Made by a program: the position numbers and the translations under genes
The notes under the pieces: generated by a model
Database searches by the model: none
What the model was told of the DNA's origin: nothing
Seen by the model: the letters and a program-made list of their open reading frames with translations, nothing else
NCBI GenBank assembly: GCA_028532985.1
Contig: JANCIK010000008.1
Coordinates: forward strand, 2,418,001-2,482,000
From: Stropharia rugosoannulata
Taxonomy: Eukaryota > Basidiomycota > Agaricomycetes > Agaricales > Strophariaceae
Direction of reading: 5' to 3'
Length of the DNA: 64,000 nucleotides
In this document: piece after piece, positions 1 to 11,731 of the stretch
Layout: each line of letters starts with the position of its first letter
How positions within the stretch are numbered: the first letter of the stretch is position 1

Positions 1-1910
1 CATCGTGGAATCCACGATTATTCCACAGAGCGCACCTTCAATTGTTATAATTCCTCCTGTAACTGTGCCGTACTTATTTCTGCCTTGGACTTGGACGTCT
101 GCTGCGATGACTCGAGCGCGATGGTCTTGCACATAGCTATTAGTCCCGGACGATTCTGACAACTTGGGCTTGGTCTCGTACTCCCATACAAGCCCACTAG
201 GATGCTCGCCGCCCCAAGTCAAGGATGCCCACGACCAGGACGGAACACCCAGTCTTCTCTCTCTCGTTGGGCCATCTACTTGCATTGCTCCGCCTGACTC
301 CCATAGAAGATTCCTGAATAGGTCTCCCTCCCACAACCCCGCCAGGTACCGTTCGGTCTCAGGAAGATGTTCTGCGAATCTGGACGCAAGCCCAGACAGT
401 GCTGGCAAGCGGTCCGACTCGAAGCTCAGGTCCAGGATGCTAATGTCCTCCACTATTGTACGCCACAGCCCATACACAGCTTTCTTGTCTTTGAGCTCCG
501 CTAGCTGAGCGATCTGCCCCTTTGATGCGCTCCACCTGTCGCCGCCTAACGGGCTGGCGTCGAGCGACGCGCACTCGCACTTCTGCATCGAGTGGCAAAG
601 CCATACCATCTCGCTCGAGTGCATGTGAAGCGTGCGGGACGCCAGCATTCGCTCCTGGTAAACCCACATACGTGGGAGCAATGGCGCCTCTTCGCGATGC
701 CCGCGGAGCCATCGCGCTGTTTGCAGCGCCTCATGCGACGCCCAGAGTGCGAACCTCACGCGTATGTCCTCTACCCCAGGGATCACGAACGACTTCACCT
801 CCAGTTCCCGGATAACGGGTACATGACTCGCGGTTCTATCATTGTTCGCTTGGCTCCGGAACTCCACCGACCAGCTAATTGCGTCCCGTCTAGTGTACCG
901 CGGCTGCAGCACGCCCTGGTTCCCACCCGCTGCACGCGTAGCGGCGATGTTGAGGTAGCAGTGCGCATATATATCAGCCATGACCGCGCTCTGCTCTTCC
1001 CAGTCCTGTGCGTCCTTCTGGATGATGCAAAGCGAGTCGATCCAGAGGTAGCGGATCCCCAGGCCCCGAGTTATTTGGATTGCGTCTCGGAAGGTAAGCG
1101 GCATGATGGCAATGTCGATCCCAGCCATCCGGTCGACCAGAGTGTCTCGAGTAGTTATGAGCAGCTGTTCCTTGCCCCAACAGTGGCTCAATGCTACGTA
1201 TTGCCCGCGCTGTCCTGGAGTCGTCTCGATAAGCCGTATTTGACCATCACTCAAATCCAGTACACGCCGTGGTAAGATGTTTCCACCGTCGTCAGAGGCA
1301 TTTGCTGAGCGACAGCCATGATGGTTTTCTCTGCAAATGTCTATCCAACGCCGAGCGATATCCGCATATCTGTCGACACTTGGGTTGCTTTCGACGTCTT
1401 CAGCATAACCAATTGCTTCCCAAATGACAGGTTGTGCGGCTATTTGACACCCTCTTTATCAACATTTTATCTCGGTAAATTGCACTGCTAAAATCGCTGA
1501 CCTTGCACTGGCCTAAAAATCTCAACTTCAAACTCTTCGTCGAAGCCATCATTGTCTTCAGCCACATTCCCATCTGTCGCGCAACGCATAATCACTTTCA
1601 AGCTCGGCATATCGACACTCTTGACTGCATGGGATGTATCATTGTTCGTATCCCTCTGGTCGATGATCGCAATTTTGTAAGGAACGACTCCTTCAGCAGT
1701 ACTCCCGAAGTCCACAGATGCAAGGAGCGTATCAAACGCGGAGGACAACAAACGGCAAGCTTTACATTTGGTATTCTTCGCCAGGTCCTCCGATGCTATC
1801 CAGTGCCTCGCAACCTGGCCAATGGACCGAATTCTTCGGTCCTTGTGCGGCTGAGGAATATACGCGAAATTGAGATCAAAGCACGTCGAGCATTGTGGGC
1901 TTGTCTGCAT
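1..1910 (-). CDS. HET-domain (heterokaryon incompatibility) protein, 3' end cut by window edge
   Basis: Two exons can be joined: 1910-1502 and 1439 to the window edge, separated by a 62-nt GT-AG intron that keeps the frame. The N-terminus carries CSTC and CKAC cysteine pairs, common at the start of fungal HET proteins. The HET core follows, with YVALSHCWG (about 1.2 kb) and LWIDSLCIIQKD (about 1.03 kb). Further on are a WVYQERMLASRTL segment and VPSWSWASLTWG, both typical of the family. HET proteins trigger cell death after fusion of incompatible hyphae, or act in other self/non-self responses; the partner is not visible here. The ATG at 1910 was chosen because the open frame upstream of it has no ATG. 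The stop codon lies outside the window. A GTGAGT donor lies about 60 bp upstream of the ATG, so a further 5' exon is possible. Confidence 0.9.
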
Positions 1911-2384
1911 GACTGATTTCAACACAAGCCCTTCACTGTTGAGGGACCAGTGTATGGGCTGGTTACTCACGCACTGGCCATGATCAAGGTGTGCACGTAA
2001 AAATACATACGTTCTAATTGAGTTGATCGCCACAGTTGTAAAATGTCTACCCCTTGCATTAGCAACTAAGTAGGTAATAAACGAGTGAGCAGAATATACT
2101 TAATCAATCTTCCAAACAGTGGAGAAGAAACTTCGAATATCGAATACTTATTGTACTGTAGATGAGTACTTGCATGTTTAAAGAGCGAATGTTAATCATA
2201 CTTTAAAGCAGTCATCAGGAACATCCAAGCTAACGTCAAACATCATAAGTCTCCCGCCCTTATCGGGATTAACAGGCCTGGCGTTTGAGATAACTCCCAT
2301 AGTGCATATAGAGATTTGCCCGAGCCAGGCTTAGCTTCAACTTTCAACTTTCAGGGTGAACCTTGTTGTTGTGGCAAAAAAGTT
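1911..2384. other. Intergenic, HET gene to tRNA-Leu
   Basis: AT-rich spacer that should contain the HET gene promoter. No coding exon or RNA gene was seen. Confidence 0.5.
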
Positions 2385-2504
2385 TGATGAGAGTGGGATT
2401 CGAACCCACGCCCCGGAGGACCAGATAACCGCAGAACGATTAGTGACGAGCAGGAGATGCTCTGATCCTTAGTCTGGCGCCTTAGACCGCTCGGCCATCT
2501 CACC
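2385..2504 (-). tRNA. tRNA-Leu(AAG) with a 40-nt intron
   Basis: Read on the minus strand, the gene begins GGTGAGATGGCCGAGCGG and ends with a T arm of GTGGG-TTCGAAT-CCCAC and the acceptor half TCTCATC plus discriminator A. The 7-bp acceptor stem pairs fully, with one G-T. The anticodon stem CCAGA/TCTGG encloses CTAAGGA, giving anticodon AAG (2470-2468) for CTT leucine codons. The intron (2466-2427) sits one base 3' of the anticodon, the usual nuclear tRNA position. The long variable arm fits a class II tRNA. No 3' CCA is encoded, as expected for a eukaryotic gene. The internal A and B boxes are intact. Confidence 0.95.
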
Positions 2505-2898
2505 GTACTCAAAGGCATTACTGTGGTACACAACTATAAGCAACTAAGTACATAGGTGCGTTCTTTTTCAATCGTTCATTCACCCTTCAGGTAAACAACA
2601 ACGGGAAGACATTATTACACAATGAATGAGGAATCGCCTATGACACACCGGAGCCAAACCAAGAAGATATATTTATTACATGTATCGCAGGGATATTAGA
2701 AGGACGGAGCACTCGAGAAAAGCATGTCTACATCAAAAATAATCCAGGGAGGTATCCAAGGTGTTCCAGGAGATAGCGAGGCATGAAAAGTAACCAGTAA
2801 GAAACCAAGAGAATAATCAAAGCAAAGAAATTGACAAGGGCCAGCAGGATGGATATGAACCGGAGTCTCAGCAACAGTCATCTGAAGCCAAAAAAGGT
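2505..2898. other. Intergenic, upstream of tRNA and downstream of RRM gene
   Basis: Contains the 3' flank of the RRM gene. No exon with recognisable coding character was seen. Confidence 0.45.
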
Positions 2899-4930
2899 TC
2901 AAGCAGCGGAGCTTTGAAATGCACTGTGATAGAATGCGTGCTTCGATACAGGATAGTCTTGACGCTGATATTGGTGATTGGGGGCGACACTATAATTGAC
3001 AGCCCAGCTACGCAACGCATGAAGGATGAGCACGCCCTCTCGTGGAGGGAAGATGTAGTTACCTGGAAAAGCCGGGAACCTGGATGGAATTTCCAGAGAG
3101 GTCGTCGAAAACGTTAGAGAACGGAGAGTGCTTCAAAGACAACGACAACTTTTTAGAATGGCTCGTAGCGACCTCGCCCAAAGGTTTTGTGTCAGAGTCG
3201 TCCAGAATAAATTGCTGGTTCCTATTCGAAGCTCCACAAACAAGTCTGTCCGAACCGTTTAACTCAGTACCCCGCGGAAGCGGACGAGAAATAGCATATG
3301 CTGATGCAGCAGAGTGACCAGAATTCTCGTTGTTGGCAGTGTCAGAAGAAATAGCGTTCGTTCCGAAGCCTAAGACAGGGGAAGTAACGGGCCTAACAAA
3401 TCTAACATCAATCAGGTGGTCCCCATAAATTTGCCCATTGAGGCTATCCTTAGCCTCCTGTGCGACGCTCGCCTGCGCGTATTGAACCAAGACAGACATA
3501 GTCCCCAGAGGCGAACACTGAACAATTTCCAGTTTCTCGATATGCCCAAATGGAAAGAGTAACGGGTGGAGATCTTGAGCCTGGGAGAACAGTAATGTCG
3601 GCAGGTTTGTTACTAACAAAGAGTTCGTCGGTATATAACTCGTGGCTAATGAAGCAGGATCTGCATCATGACTTTCGACGGCTGAATCAGTAGAGTTAGA
3701 TGTTACGATACGTTGCTTCTTCTCAAATGACGCTGGACTTGGGGTTGGCACGTTTGACCGTGGATCGAGAAGCATTGCACGATCACCACCATCCAGAAAT
3801 CCTGAAAGTCAGATTTTGTAAGTAATTCCGTCGTATTTGATAAGAAACACACCTTGAGAACGCTGTACGACAGCCCAGGATACATCTATAGAATGGCCTC
3901 TAAGTGATTAAAAAGTCAAATCAGAAAAGACCACAACATTGCACAGCGTCTTACTTGGTCTGCGTTCTGGTGAGAGCTGCCATAGCCCGCTTTGCTTCCT
4001 CATGTGAAGACATAACAACAAAACCACGCCTTCGTGATGAATTGTCGACTGTTGCGAGAATTACGCAATGCGATACTGTTCCGTACTGAGAAAACAACGC
4101 TGCAAACTCAGATCTGAACAGAAAAAAGTACTATCAGTGTTAATATTCAGCCAATGAACCGGCAGCCTTACTTGGATAGAGAGAAGGGAAGTCCTAAGAC
4201 ATAGAGGTTGCGGCGATCATCTGGCGGGACCTTCTGTCCCCGTGTCTGGGAAGTAAAGTTTGGTATAATTGAAACCGACCTTGTTTGGTGATACGTTGTT
4301 AGTGCTCTTATTGTCTTGCAGCCCCCACCACGCCATGCTTTATCGCGAATTTGACGGAATTCGCCAAACAAAGCATATAAAGAGGGGATAGTCATTAAGT
4401 CAAATAAAATGATGCTCACAGGGGTATTCCATCTACGGTATAACCGTTCATGCACAGGGCTTTACTATTACAATCGTGAACGCGTAAATGTCAAATGACA
4501 TTAATTAAAATGAAAACAGACTCACGCCGCAGCGTCTCGATCAACAAAGGTTATCTCTATCCGTGACGAGTTCAATTCCTTCGACTCGCGGAAGCCACGC
4601 ACTTCGCCTTTATGCAAATAAGTATTTTTGTGCGATGAGGAAAACAGGTACATACCAATTAGAGTACTGAATAAGGCTAGAATCTCCCCCTTTTGAACTT
4701 GACGCAAATTAGGTAGATGAATACAGCTTAGAGATAGTCTTACTGTGACCAGGTATATTTCCAATGCTGACCGTATGCGATGGGCGAGTGTCGGTATTAC
4801 CTTTGAAGCTGTTTGAATGAAATAATGCACCTGCATCCACTGCGAAAGATGGCCCCGAGCAACCATTTCCAAGGTAGTTGTTAGGCGTGCTACGCCCAAA
4901 CCTGTATTTTACCCCCTGGATGGACTGCAT
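2899..4930 (-). CDS. Multi-RRM RNA-binding protein
   Basis: At least seven exons on the minus strand encode three RNA-recognition motifs. RRM A is split over exons near 4.72-4.45 kb: CIHLPNLRQVQKGE, then GEVRGFRESKELNSSRIE. RRM B runs from NLYVLGLPFSLSK (4.2 kb) into FAALFSQYGTVSHCVIL and RRRGFVVMSSHEEAKRAM (4.1-3.95 kb). RRM C is in the exon at 3.8-3.15 kb: NSLLVTNLPTLLF, then FPFGHIEKLEIVQC. A final intron at 3149-3080 restores frame to a last exon ending at TGA 2899. The protein probably binds RNA in nucleus or cytoplasm; no orthologue could be named. The first in-frame ATG is at 4930, but the frame stays open and protein-like up to about 5089, so a further 5' exon is likely. Exon borders in the N-terminal third are approximate. 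Confidence 0.8.
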
Positions 4931-5340
4931 ATACTCGCTGAAAGCGGGGATATTTGCAAAGCGAGGAGTATCAGCGCTCTCCACTGGAGACAGGCTCCCT
5001 GATAGATGATGTTGAAGAAATCGCCCGGGTAAAAGTAGAATTTGAGCACTAGTCTTTATGATTCCGATGACTTTAAGCAAGAAATACAAGGTAATGGATG
5101 AGGGAAAACGAGAAAGATGGTTGAGTGAAGACAGACAAGCCTAGTCGGCTATGACTCTTTCAAGGTTTCCTAAGTACGGCGGGGAGTGTTTCCCACACTT
5201 CCCCATAAATGTAACGTCACGTTATTCAGTTCCGCACTTCAAACCTGGACCATGTACATACTTGAACTTGAACGCCGAACCAGGCTTACTAGTGAACCAA
5301 TTTCTGCAGCTAGTGCTTGGATAATACATGCTTAGCGTCA
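4931..5340. promoter_or_regulatory. Divergent promoter region, RRM gene / RAD51 paralogue
   Basis: Head-to-head spacer between the two genes; its RRM-proximal part may include 5' exon sequence. It holds an odd-centred perfect palindrome, TAACGTCACGTTA (5212-5224), which contains an ACGTCA half-site of CRE/bZIP type. Any function is inferred. Confidence 0.4.
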
Positions 5341-6708
5341 ATGGAGCAAGTTAAGACGACTTCTAGACGTTCTTTGCTGTATTACAACCTTCCCAAGGAG
5401 GTACATACTGCTCTAACGCATAACGGCTTCGAAACAGTGGCAGATATCTGTGCATTAAGCCCAGAAGAACTTTCGGAAAGTGAGTAAGGATACCGGAGCT
5501 TCTATCATTAGATATTCAACTTTTTAGCACTGGAAATATCTTTGGAGACTATTCGAGATGTTTTGCAACACATACACAGACCGCCGGAGTCAACTGGGCC
5601 TCTAACTGTACCAGCTTCGGGTATGGCGAATATGCGAAAAGTACCAACAGACTGCCCACCTTTGGACATTCTTCTTGATGGAGGGCTTTCCCAAGGCCAA
5701 ATTCTTGAATTGTCAGGTCCACCGGGAAGCCCTAAGGAAACGATTTTAACCAACATCTTGAGGTCATTTGTCGAACGGGACCGTGAAGCTTTCCTTGTAG
5801 GTGAGGAATAAATCCACATGGTACCTGTACTGAACTCACGGTTAACAGTGTTCGCTTGATCTTAGATTGCCAAAACATGGTTACACCAGCAAATTTGGCG
5901 GGCCTCTTAAGTCCTGAATTGTCAAAGCAAGTGCATTACGAAGTTGTCGAGGACTTAGCAAGCTTTTTCGTGTTTATATACCATCTGCCCCGCATCTTGG
6001 CGTCAAATCCACGAGTAGGTTGTTTGGTCAATCGCTCCCAGTTCACTTTCTGAACGTCTGAAGATATCGCTGCTGGCAATCAGCTCTATCTCTTTCCTAT
6101 TCCAGAAGCCAAATGTCCACATATCTCAAAAGAAGTGGCTCATGGAAAAACTTAAGCAGGTCCTGCACAAAGTCAGCTCGGTGCATCATACAACTGTCAG
6201 ACTTCAGTCCATCCATCCAGTCACATATTTATCGTTACTTTTAGGTCATTTTTACATCGCAACTATCAACCAAGATGATAAACCCCGATGGATCTTCTGG
6301 GAGTTTCGACTCTGGGGGAAAGGGTGTTTTGCTTCCTTCTCTTGGTAAGGCTGACGGTCCAGTTACATTTCTATCGGTTTACCATCTGTTTGCGATAGGG
6401 TCCTCCTATCTCCCAAGTGCGGAAAGCTATCGAGTACTGGTGGCGCCGAACGGAATGTATTCGGGGTGTGTAGCTTATCCAGCCAAATTTCGAAAATAAC
6501 GCACTAACCACAAGACCAACTTTAAATATGATCCCAATGAACAGCAATATGAAATTGCTGTCGTCTCCTAAATATGCCAACGGCACAATTACGTCAGCGT
6601 TGCCAAATGTTTCGTACTCGATGGCAAGTTTTCTGCGTGCTCTCAAATGTCTCACTGATTTCCTTCGAGGAAACGGCCGACAGCGGCGAAACGACACTGA
6701 CTACGTGA
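5341..6708 (+). CDS. RAD51/RecA-family paralogue with degenerate ATPase motifs
   Basis: Exons 5341-5479, 5528-5800, 5866-6014, 6064-6195, 6245-6344 and from 6399 onward join in phase. The N-terminus has a helix-hairpin-helix-like stretch (NLPKEVHTALTHNGFETV) as in RAD51 proteins. The core has TDCPPLDILLDGGLSQGQI, a Walker A equivalent GPPGSPKET (5716-5742), FIYHLPRILASNPR, a Walker B equivalent SLLAISSISFLFQ, then VIFTSQLSTKM and the FDSGGKGVLLPSLG strand. RAD51 paralogues load or stabilise RAD51 in homologous recombination. Here the Walker A glycine before Lys is Pro and the residue after Lys is Glu; the Walker B Asp is Ser, so ATP hydrolysis is doubtful. After about 6465 the splicing is uncertain; the most RAD51-like ending is ISFEETADSGETTLTT with stop at 6708. 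Which paralogue it is (Rad55-, Rad57- or RAD51C-like) was not settled. Confidence 0.82.
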
Positions 6709-7392
6709 ATGGATTACCGCTCATGCCTCGTCAAAAGTTCTTATTTCTGGCATCCATACGCCTTTGGTCATCTTTTATCATCCACCCAATATGTTTTGGC
6801 GCTGATTTCGCGCAATCAAACAGATCGGCCGCTTTCATATTTTTTGGCTTAACCAATCGGAGCGCTTCACCAAGTGGGGCTTTAGTAGTCCTTAATATCT
6901 TTTGGAAATTGGCACCCTCTGTATGGCTTCTTATACATAATACTTTTAACATCGAGAACATTAAGCAAGACCTGAGCAAGACGTGGATGTCTCAAATTCC
7001 TTGAAGGCCGCGTCGACTTACACCCACCTCAGAACATGTATTTAACGCCATGGCATCAAACGATATTTCAAGAGTATCAGTTTCGTTACCCAACGTGAGG
7101 CTGAACTTAGGCCTACTTAGGCTTAACTTGGCTCAGATCACCTGCATATGAATCGATCAATTGCAAACTGGGCGTTGCACACGGCCGTCGGCAACCTGTT
7201 GCAACTGCATCATAACCTCTCATAACCTATCGTTTGCGCATGAGAAAAATAACATAACATCACCACAACAAGTAGATCGGGAGTCGGTGCCTTGGGACAT
7301 AAGCTTTAGGTATTTGACCTATCGAGCGGTAACTACATATGTCTACCCGCGCCCTCACTCAAAGCCCTCGGATCTCTTAAACCACGACTATC
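6709..7392. other. Intergenic, RAD51 paralogue to alpha/beta hydrolase
   Basis: Contains an unexplained minus-strand open frame at about 6979-6731 with protein-like composition but no recognised family. Its longest reading begins at TTG, and there is no clear gene structure. The rest should include the hydrolase promoter. Confidence 0.35.
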
Positions 7393-8649
7393 ATGCCACA
7401 AGTTAGCATTGAAAACTCCTCTGGGCCCGCACAAATCAGCTACACCATCGCCACACCAGAGTCGAGCAATGCAGAGATCATCAACCCATTGCTTCCTTCT
7501 GTTATTTTGCTGCATCCAATATACATGTCGCAAGTCATCTTTCATTGTAAGCAAGCTTCTCCACCACAGTCCTGTCCGGCACGCAATAGCTCACCCAGCC
7601 CCCTTTCAGACCAGTTTGCGTCTCCGGAACTTAGGCGGTTCAATTTGATTGCGCTGGACTCGCGGTGCCATGGTCTGACATCTGGCATTGTACCCCGGAC
7701 ATACAACGGGCGCGACGCTGCCGAGGATATTTTCTGCTTTATGGTGCGTCTGCTTCTATTCGACCCGAGCGCCTATTCGCTAAAAATGTCGAATAGGAAG
7801 CACTAAAACTTCCACCGTGCCACTTCTTCGGCGTGTCGTTCGGCGCCCGCATAGCTTTGGACATGGCAATCGCCCATCCGAAAAGCGTTCTGTCTCTGTT
7901 CATGCTCTCGCCTCTGCCGCTGGTCGAGCCGGAGATAGTCGCTGCTGGCCGACAGGAAATATACGAGTGCTGGGTGGAGGGGCATCAAGATCCTGACAAC
8001 CCCAATGAGGAAGCGTCCCGCGACGCGGTCTTTGGCGCGCTACAGCTCGGGTTCAATCATGATTCTGCGAGCTTCGTAAATGCGTACGTCTGCCTCCTCC
8101 CGCTTTGTCTATACACTCTATCCTCACCCACAGTTAGACTGATACAGTATAACGACTCGAGAGTCAATCTGAACTGGTCCAAGGATCATTTCGAAGAATT
8201 CCACACCATATCCGTCGATTTCTTCCTCAACAGCGGCCATAGCTCATCGAATCTGAAAAACGTAACCTGTCCGGTACACTTGGTGCACTGCTCGCAAGAC
8301 ATCGCATATCCTGTATCATATGCACAAGAAATCTTGGAACACATGAAACAAAGCGGCATTGATGCTCGCCTGTCTGAAGTACCAGGGGCGCCGCACTTTG
8401 GGTGCGCCACCCATCCAGAACCGTGCGTAATTCCCTTTGTCCAGTGCTGATTTATGGAGATTAACAAGGATCTTTTGTAGGGTGAACACGCTTTTCTATA
8501 CGTGGATGCTGGAACTTCTCGGTGATGCGCAAATAAAACCAGTCAAGGGACCCGTCGTCTCGCCGTACGAGGCCGACCTTATTCGATGTGGGCTGCGCAG
8601 CAATGACCAGCTCTCTGACTCCGACGATGATTTGGTAATTACCTCCTGA
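7393..8649 (+). CDS. Alpha/beta-fold hydrolase
   Basis: Five exons join in frame. The N-terminal exon has VILLHPIYMSQ (oxyanion region). It is followed by FNLIALDSRCHGLTSG and then, after a second intron, the nucleophile elbow FFGVSFGARIALDMA with Ser in GVSFG. The acid region falls in CPVHLVHCSQDIAYPV and the catalytic His in GAPHFGC near 8.4 kb. The last exon (about 8481-8649) gives a 56-residue tail ending LSDSDDDLVITS. No signal peptide or membrane helix is apparent, so a cytosolic enzyme is likely. Substrate cannot be told; esterase, lipase-like or acyltransferase-like activities all share this fold. The ATG at 7393 is the first in frame and lies just before the conserved part. Confidence 0.85.
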
Positions 8650-9567
8650 GACCAATATCCCTGTTATACCGCCCGCCATTTTACAAGTGTTCTGCGTATG
8701 TAGGCTTGCAGACTGCGTAGGCCTACTGCTGTCTACTTAGAGCTTCGGATACCACGTCGTCTCTTCCTGCGTCCACCGTACCTTGTTGCACCATCGCGCA
8801 CTATCTCCTGCTGAACCCCATGTCATCATCTCTCCATTCCTTTTCGCGATGTAAAAGTGACGTTGCAGGAAGTTGCATACACATATACTTGAAGTTTATC
8901 AAATATGTACATATATTTAAATACATTAAACATACTTATTGGGCTTTTTCCTCAGGTTCCTGTTCCCCGAAGTTCACCAGTATCCCAAACATGATCTTGT
9001 GAAATATGTACATACTACATGTATCCACATATGTATATTTACTGAGGTGTATTAGTGGTTGATATGTTTACATGCTGAGTGGCACAACCGCTGAATGTCC
9101 ATCCCATTAGCAGGAGTGCAGCTGTCAATAATGTGGTGCACGAGCGCCACACATACATTTCTGAGGACATTGTAGGGCATTATTTCATATCAAAACACAT
9201 AGCCGCCATAAAATACTTGTGCGCACATAATAGAACCTACATAGTAGAACGCCTGCAAGATTAACCGAGCGTACAATTTAGGTTTGTGTAACCGAGAGAC
9301 CCTTAGAGCACCGTTTCGCAAGGTACCATAGAGTATGAAATTTATGAGCACCGGCGAGAATACATCCGGATACATACACATAGAAGAGTACAGTCTTGCC
9401 TAGTCTTGCGCAGTGGTAGGTAAAGATGAACAGTAGATGGGTATCGATGAAGATTTGGAGAGAGCAAAACCCTCTTGCGCGGGCTCTCGTCTAGCTTGAT
9501 CAAGCCTGGCTACCTGATTTCCCTCACATATGATTGATGTGAAAAAAAACTCACATATGACGCCTGA
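8650..9567. other. Intergenic, convergent 3' flanks
   Basis: AT-rich sequence with many TATGTACATA-like words between two convergent genes. Short open frames here have no protein-like composition. No gene supported. Confidence 0.5.
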
Positions 9568-10622
9568 TTAGACTTTGGACTCTTCGTAAGGCTCCGATGC
9601 AGGTTGTTCTTGTGGCGCGGTCACAGTTTCGTCTGGAGTTATCAACTTGTCGAGCTTCCAGTCGTGCTCGCCCATAGGGATAGGCTCATCAGTCAAGATT
9701 TGTTCTCGCAGCCCAAGACCGACTGTATTGCGCGTGAGTGAATGGTTCAAAATATTCCAGACGCTTCGATTTACTGACTTAGCAGCGGCTTTGGTCTGCC
9801 AGAAGCAATATAGGAAGATATGAAGCGGTCGTAATATCCTTTTCCATGACCCAGGCGAGAGAGAGTGCGATCAAAGCCAAGACCTTGGAGACGGGCAATT
9901 TTCAGTGAGCTGAGGTTACACGAACGCGAAGCCTAACCTGGTACAAGCACTATATCTAGTCGTTCCGCGGATTCTAGTACTAAACCAAGCCACAGTCAGC
10001 GAATTCGGAAGTCAGCATATATACATAATGACGGTGACATACCGCATTTGCGCTTTTCTTCGCCCCAAAAGTCGCCGGGTTCCGGGATGCCCCATGTTCC
10101 ATTTGGAAGGGACGCCAGATCCTCCGGCGAGTACACGCGAACGCAGTCCATTATCCCGTCTGCCGTCTGGATCTTGGGAACGAACAGGCTTTTCCCTGCA
10201 GTTACCCGTGACCTATTATCAGCATTTCGAGTTCCCATCGGGCCAATTTCAAGAATGGCACAGAGTTTGGATAACGGTGCGCACCTGCTGCCAGGATGGC
10301 TTCTGTGATCTTGCCGGTCTGCACTTCGCCGGCGGGCATGCTCAGGTAGCAGCTAACCGCTGAGGCCTGGCTGAGTGCGGGTAAGGCGAGCACTTGGCTC
10401 GTTATCGATTGTGCTGGTGGTGGTACTTTTAATTTAGCATTGTTGCTCGTATCGATCTATCTGGCCGACCAGAGCATGGCCGGCGCACGCACATTGATCG
10501 TGGACGGCCGAAAGAGGAAGCTGATGCAGTATGGAACGAAGGTTCTTTCGCAGGTTCTTTTTCTGGGCTTTGAGAGTCTGCACCGTCGCTGCAGATTCCG
10601 CTATTACCAGTCCATGACGCAT
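9568..10622 (-). CDS. 5-formyltetrahydrofolate cyclo-ligase (5,10-methenyltetrahydrofolate synthetase)
   Basis: The enzyme converts 5-formyl-THF plus ATP to 5,10-methenyl-THF in one-carbon metabolism. Exons on the minus strand give, in order: ATVQTLKAQKKNLRKNLR (basic N-terminal helix), SCYLSMPAGEVQTGKITE, GKSLFVPKIQ, RVYSPEDLASLPNGTWGIPE, LDIVLVPGLGFD, the signature RLGHGKGYYDRF, and LGLREQILTDEPIPMGEHDW with a final acidic tail. All these blocks match the family in order, and the reconstructed size is normal. The last exon is 9722-9568 behind a 56-nt intron (9778-9723). The start was set at the first ATG (10622); the open frame extends farther but only from a TTG. The C2H2 regulator diverges from it across about 1.1 kb. 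Confidence 0.93.
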
Positions 10623-11731
10623 GACTTGATGCAACTTGGATGCAACTGAATGGAAGAAGTTCTTCTGGTAAGGGGTCAAACTTGTGCACTGAACAGTGAT
10701 TGATTAATGTCCCCCAGTCGCGAGGGTAGGGTGGGATGATAGGTAGTTATGACATTCTTGCTCCGTGCATACCTCGCTCCGAAGTATGGCGGACTTCGAA
10801 CTTACAACAACTCCGTGTTCACAAGTAGTAAATATACTTAATAGTAAACGCAATCTGTCTTGAAGACAACTTGAAGTGCACAAGGTACGAGGCTCTGTGT
10901 GATCATTGCAATCCTGATGGAGCAGTATGGAACACTACTTTTAAACTTACTGCGCGTTATAACTTTGACACTTAAAACTTACGGTAGTAGGTCTCGCGAA
11001 CAACTTCTTGGAAGTGCCAACATAAGTATTTTATATCAGGCAGTGCGTGGTGCAGTCAAAAGGCGAGCAGCGAAAGTAACATTTGCATAGAATAAGTTGA
11101 TAAATGCATAGTTCGTACATGGCTCGTACTCATCGTGACAAGGTAAAATATTTTGATATCTAGGCCACTCGGACGGTCATACATCTGTTTTCAGAATGGC
11201 GTTCCCTCACCATCTGTTTTTCGACATGCGAATATAAGTCTGTTACGTTAGAAAACTCATTGGGTCTCGCGGTATTGCTGAGGATTGGCTGAGGAATGTG
11301 AGAGCGAACATTAGTACATGCAGGTCCTGTCAACAATCGAAAACGCATTGAGGATGCCTGATGTATATAAACCAGATCGCATATGGAGAGTAGACACAGG
11401 TTCCACCATTTGTTCATCGCCCAAATTGGCCAGCTCCATCCAAGTCGGCACGCGACTGATGCTATTCTTCTTTCTGCGAGGTCCTATCTAGTTCTCTACG
11501 CCGCCACTGCAACCCTCAAGGACTTTTGTGAAGGAGACTCTCGGGTATGTCCTTCAAACTTGTATTATGACGCGACTATTGCTTCTCCTTTGTTCGGCTG
11601 AAATACTTTCTGCAAGGCTGGCTCAACTTTTCTCGTCAAAACATATCCTAACGCGTCAAATTCCATCGCATTGCTGCGAGTATTCTGCTGGCGGGAGGAC
11701 AGTCACCCTCAAGATCGTTTAGGAAACGTTA
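10623..11731. other. Divergent intergenic region, cyclo-ligase / C2H2 regulator
   Basis: About 1.1 kb without a supportable exon. The regulator's promoter and 5' leader are expected here. Short open frames near 11.4-11.7 kb lack protein-like composition. Confidence 0.45.

Noticed and set aside
592..1275. 227-residue plus-strand open frame
   Set aside because: It is the antisense shadow of the HET gene; the minus strand carries the HET motifs and a clean intron.
6001..6063. Frameshift in the RAD51 paralogue
   Set aside because: At first the frame seemed broken near 6.03 kb, but a 49-nt GT-AG intron (6015-6063) joins ASNPR to ISLLAISS in phase.
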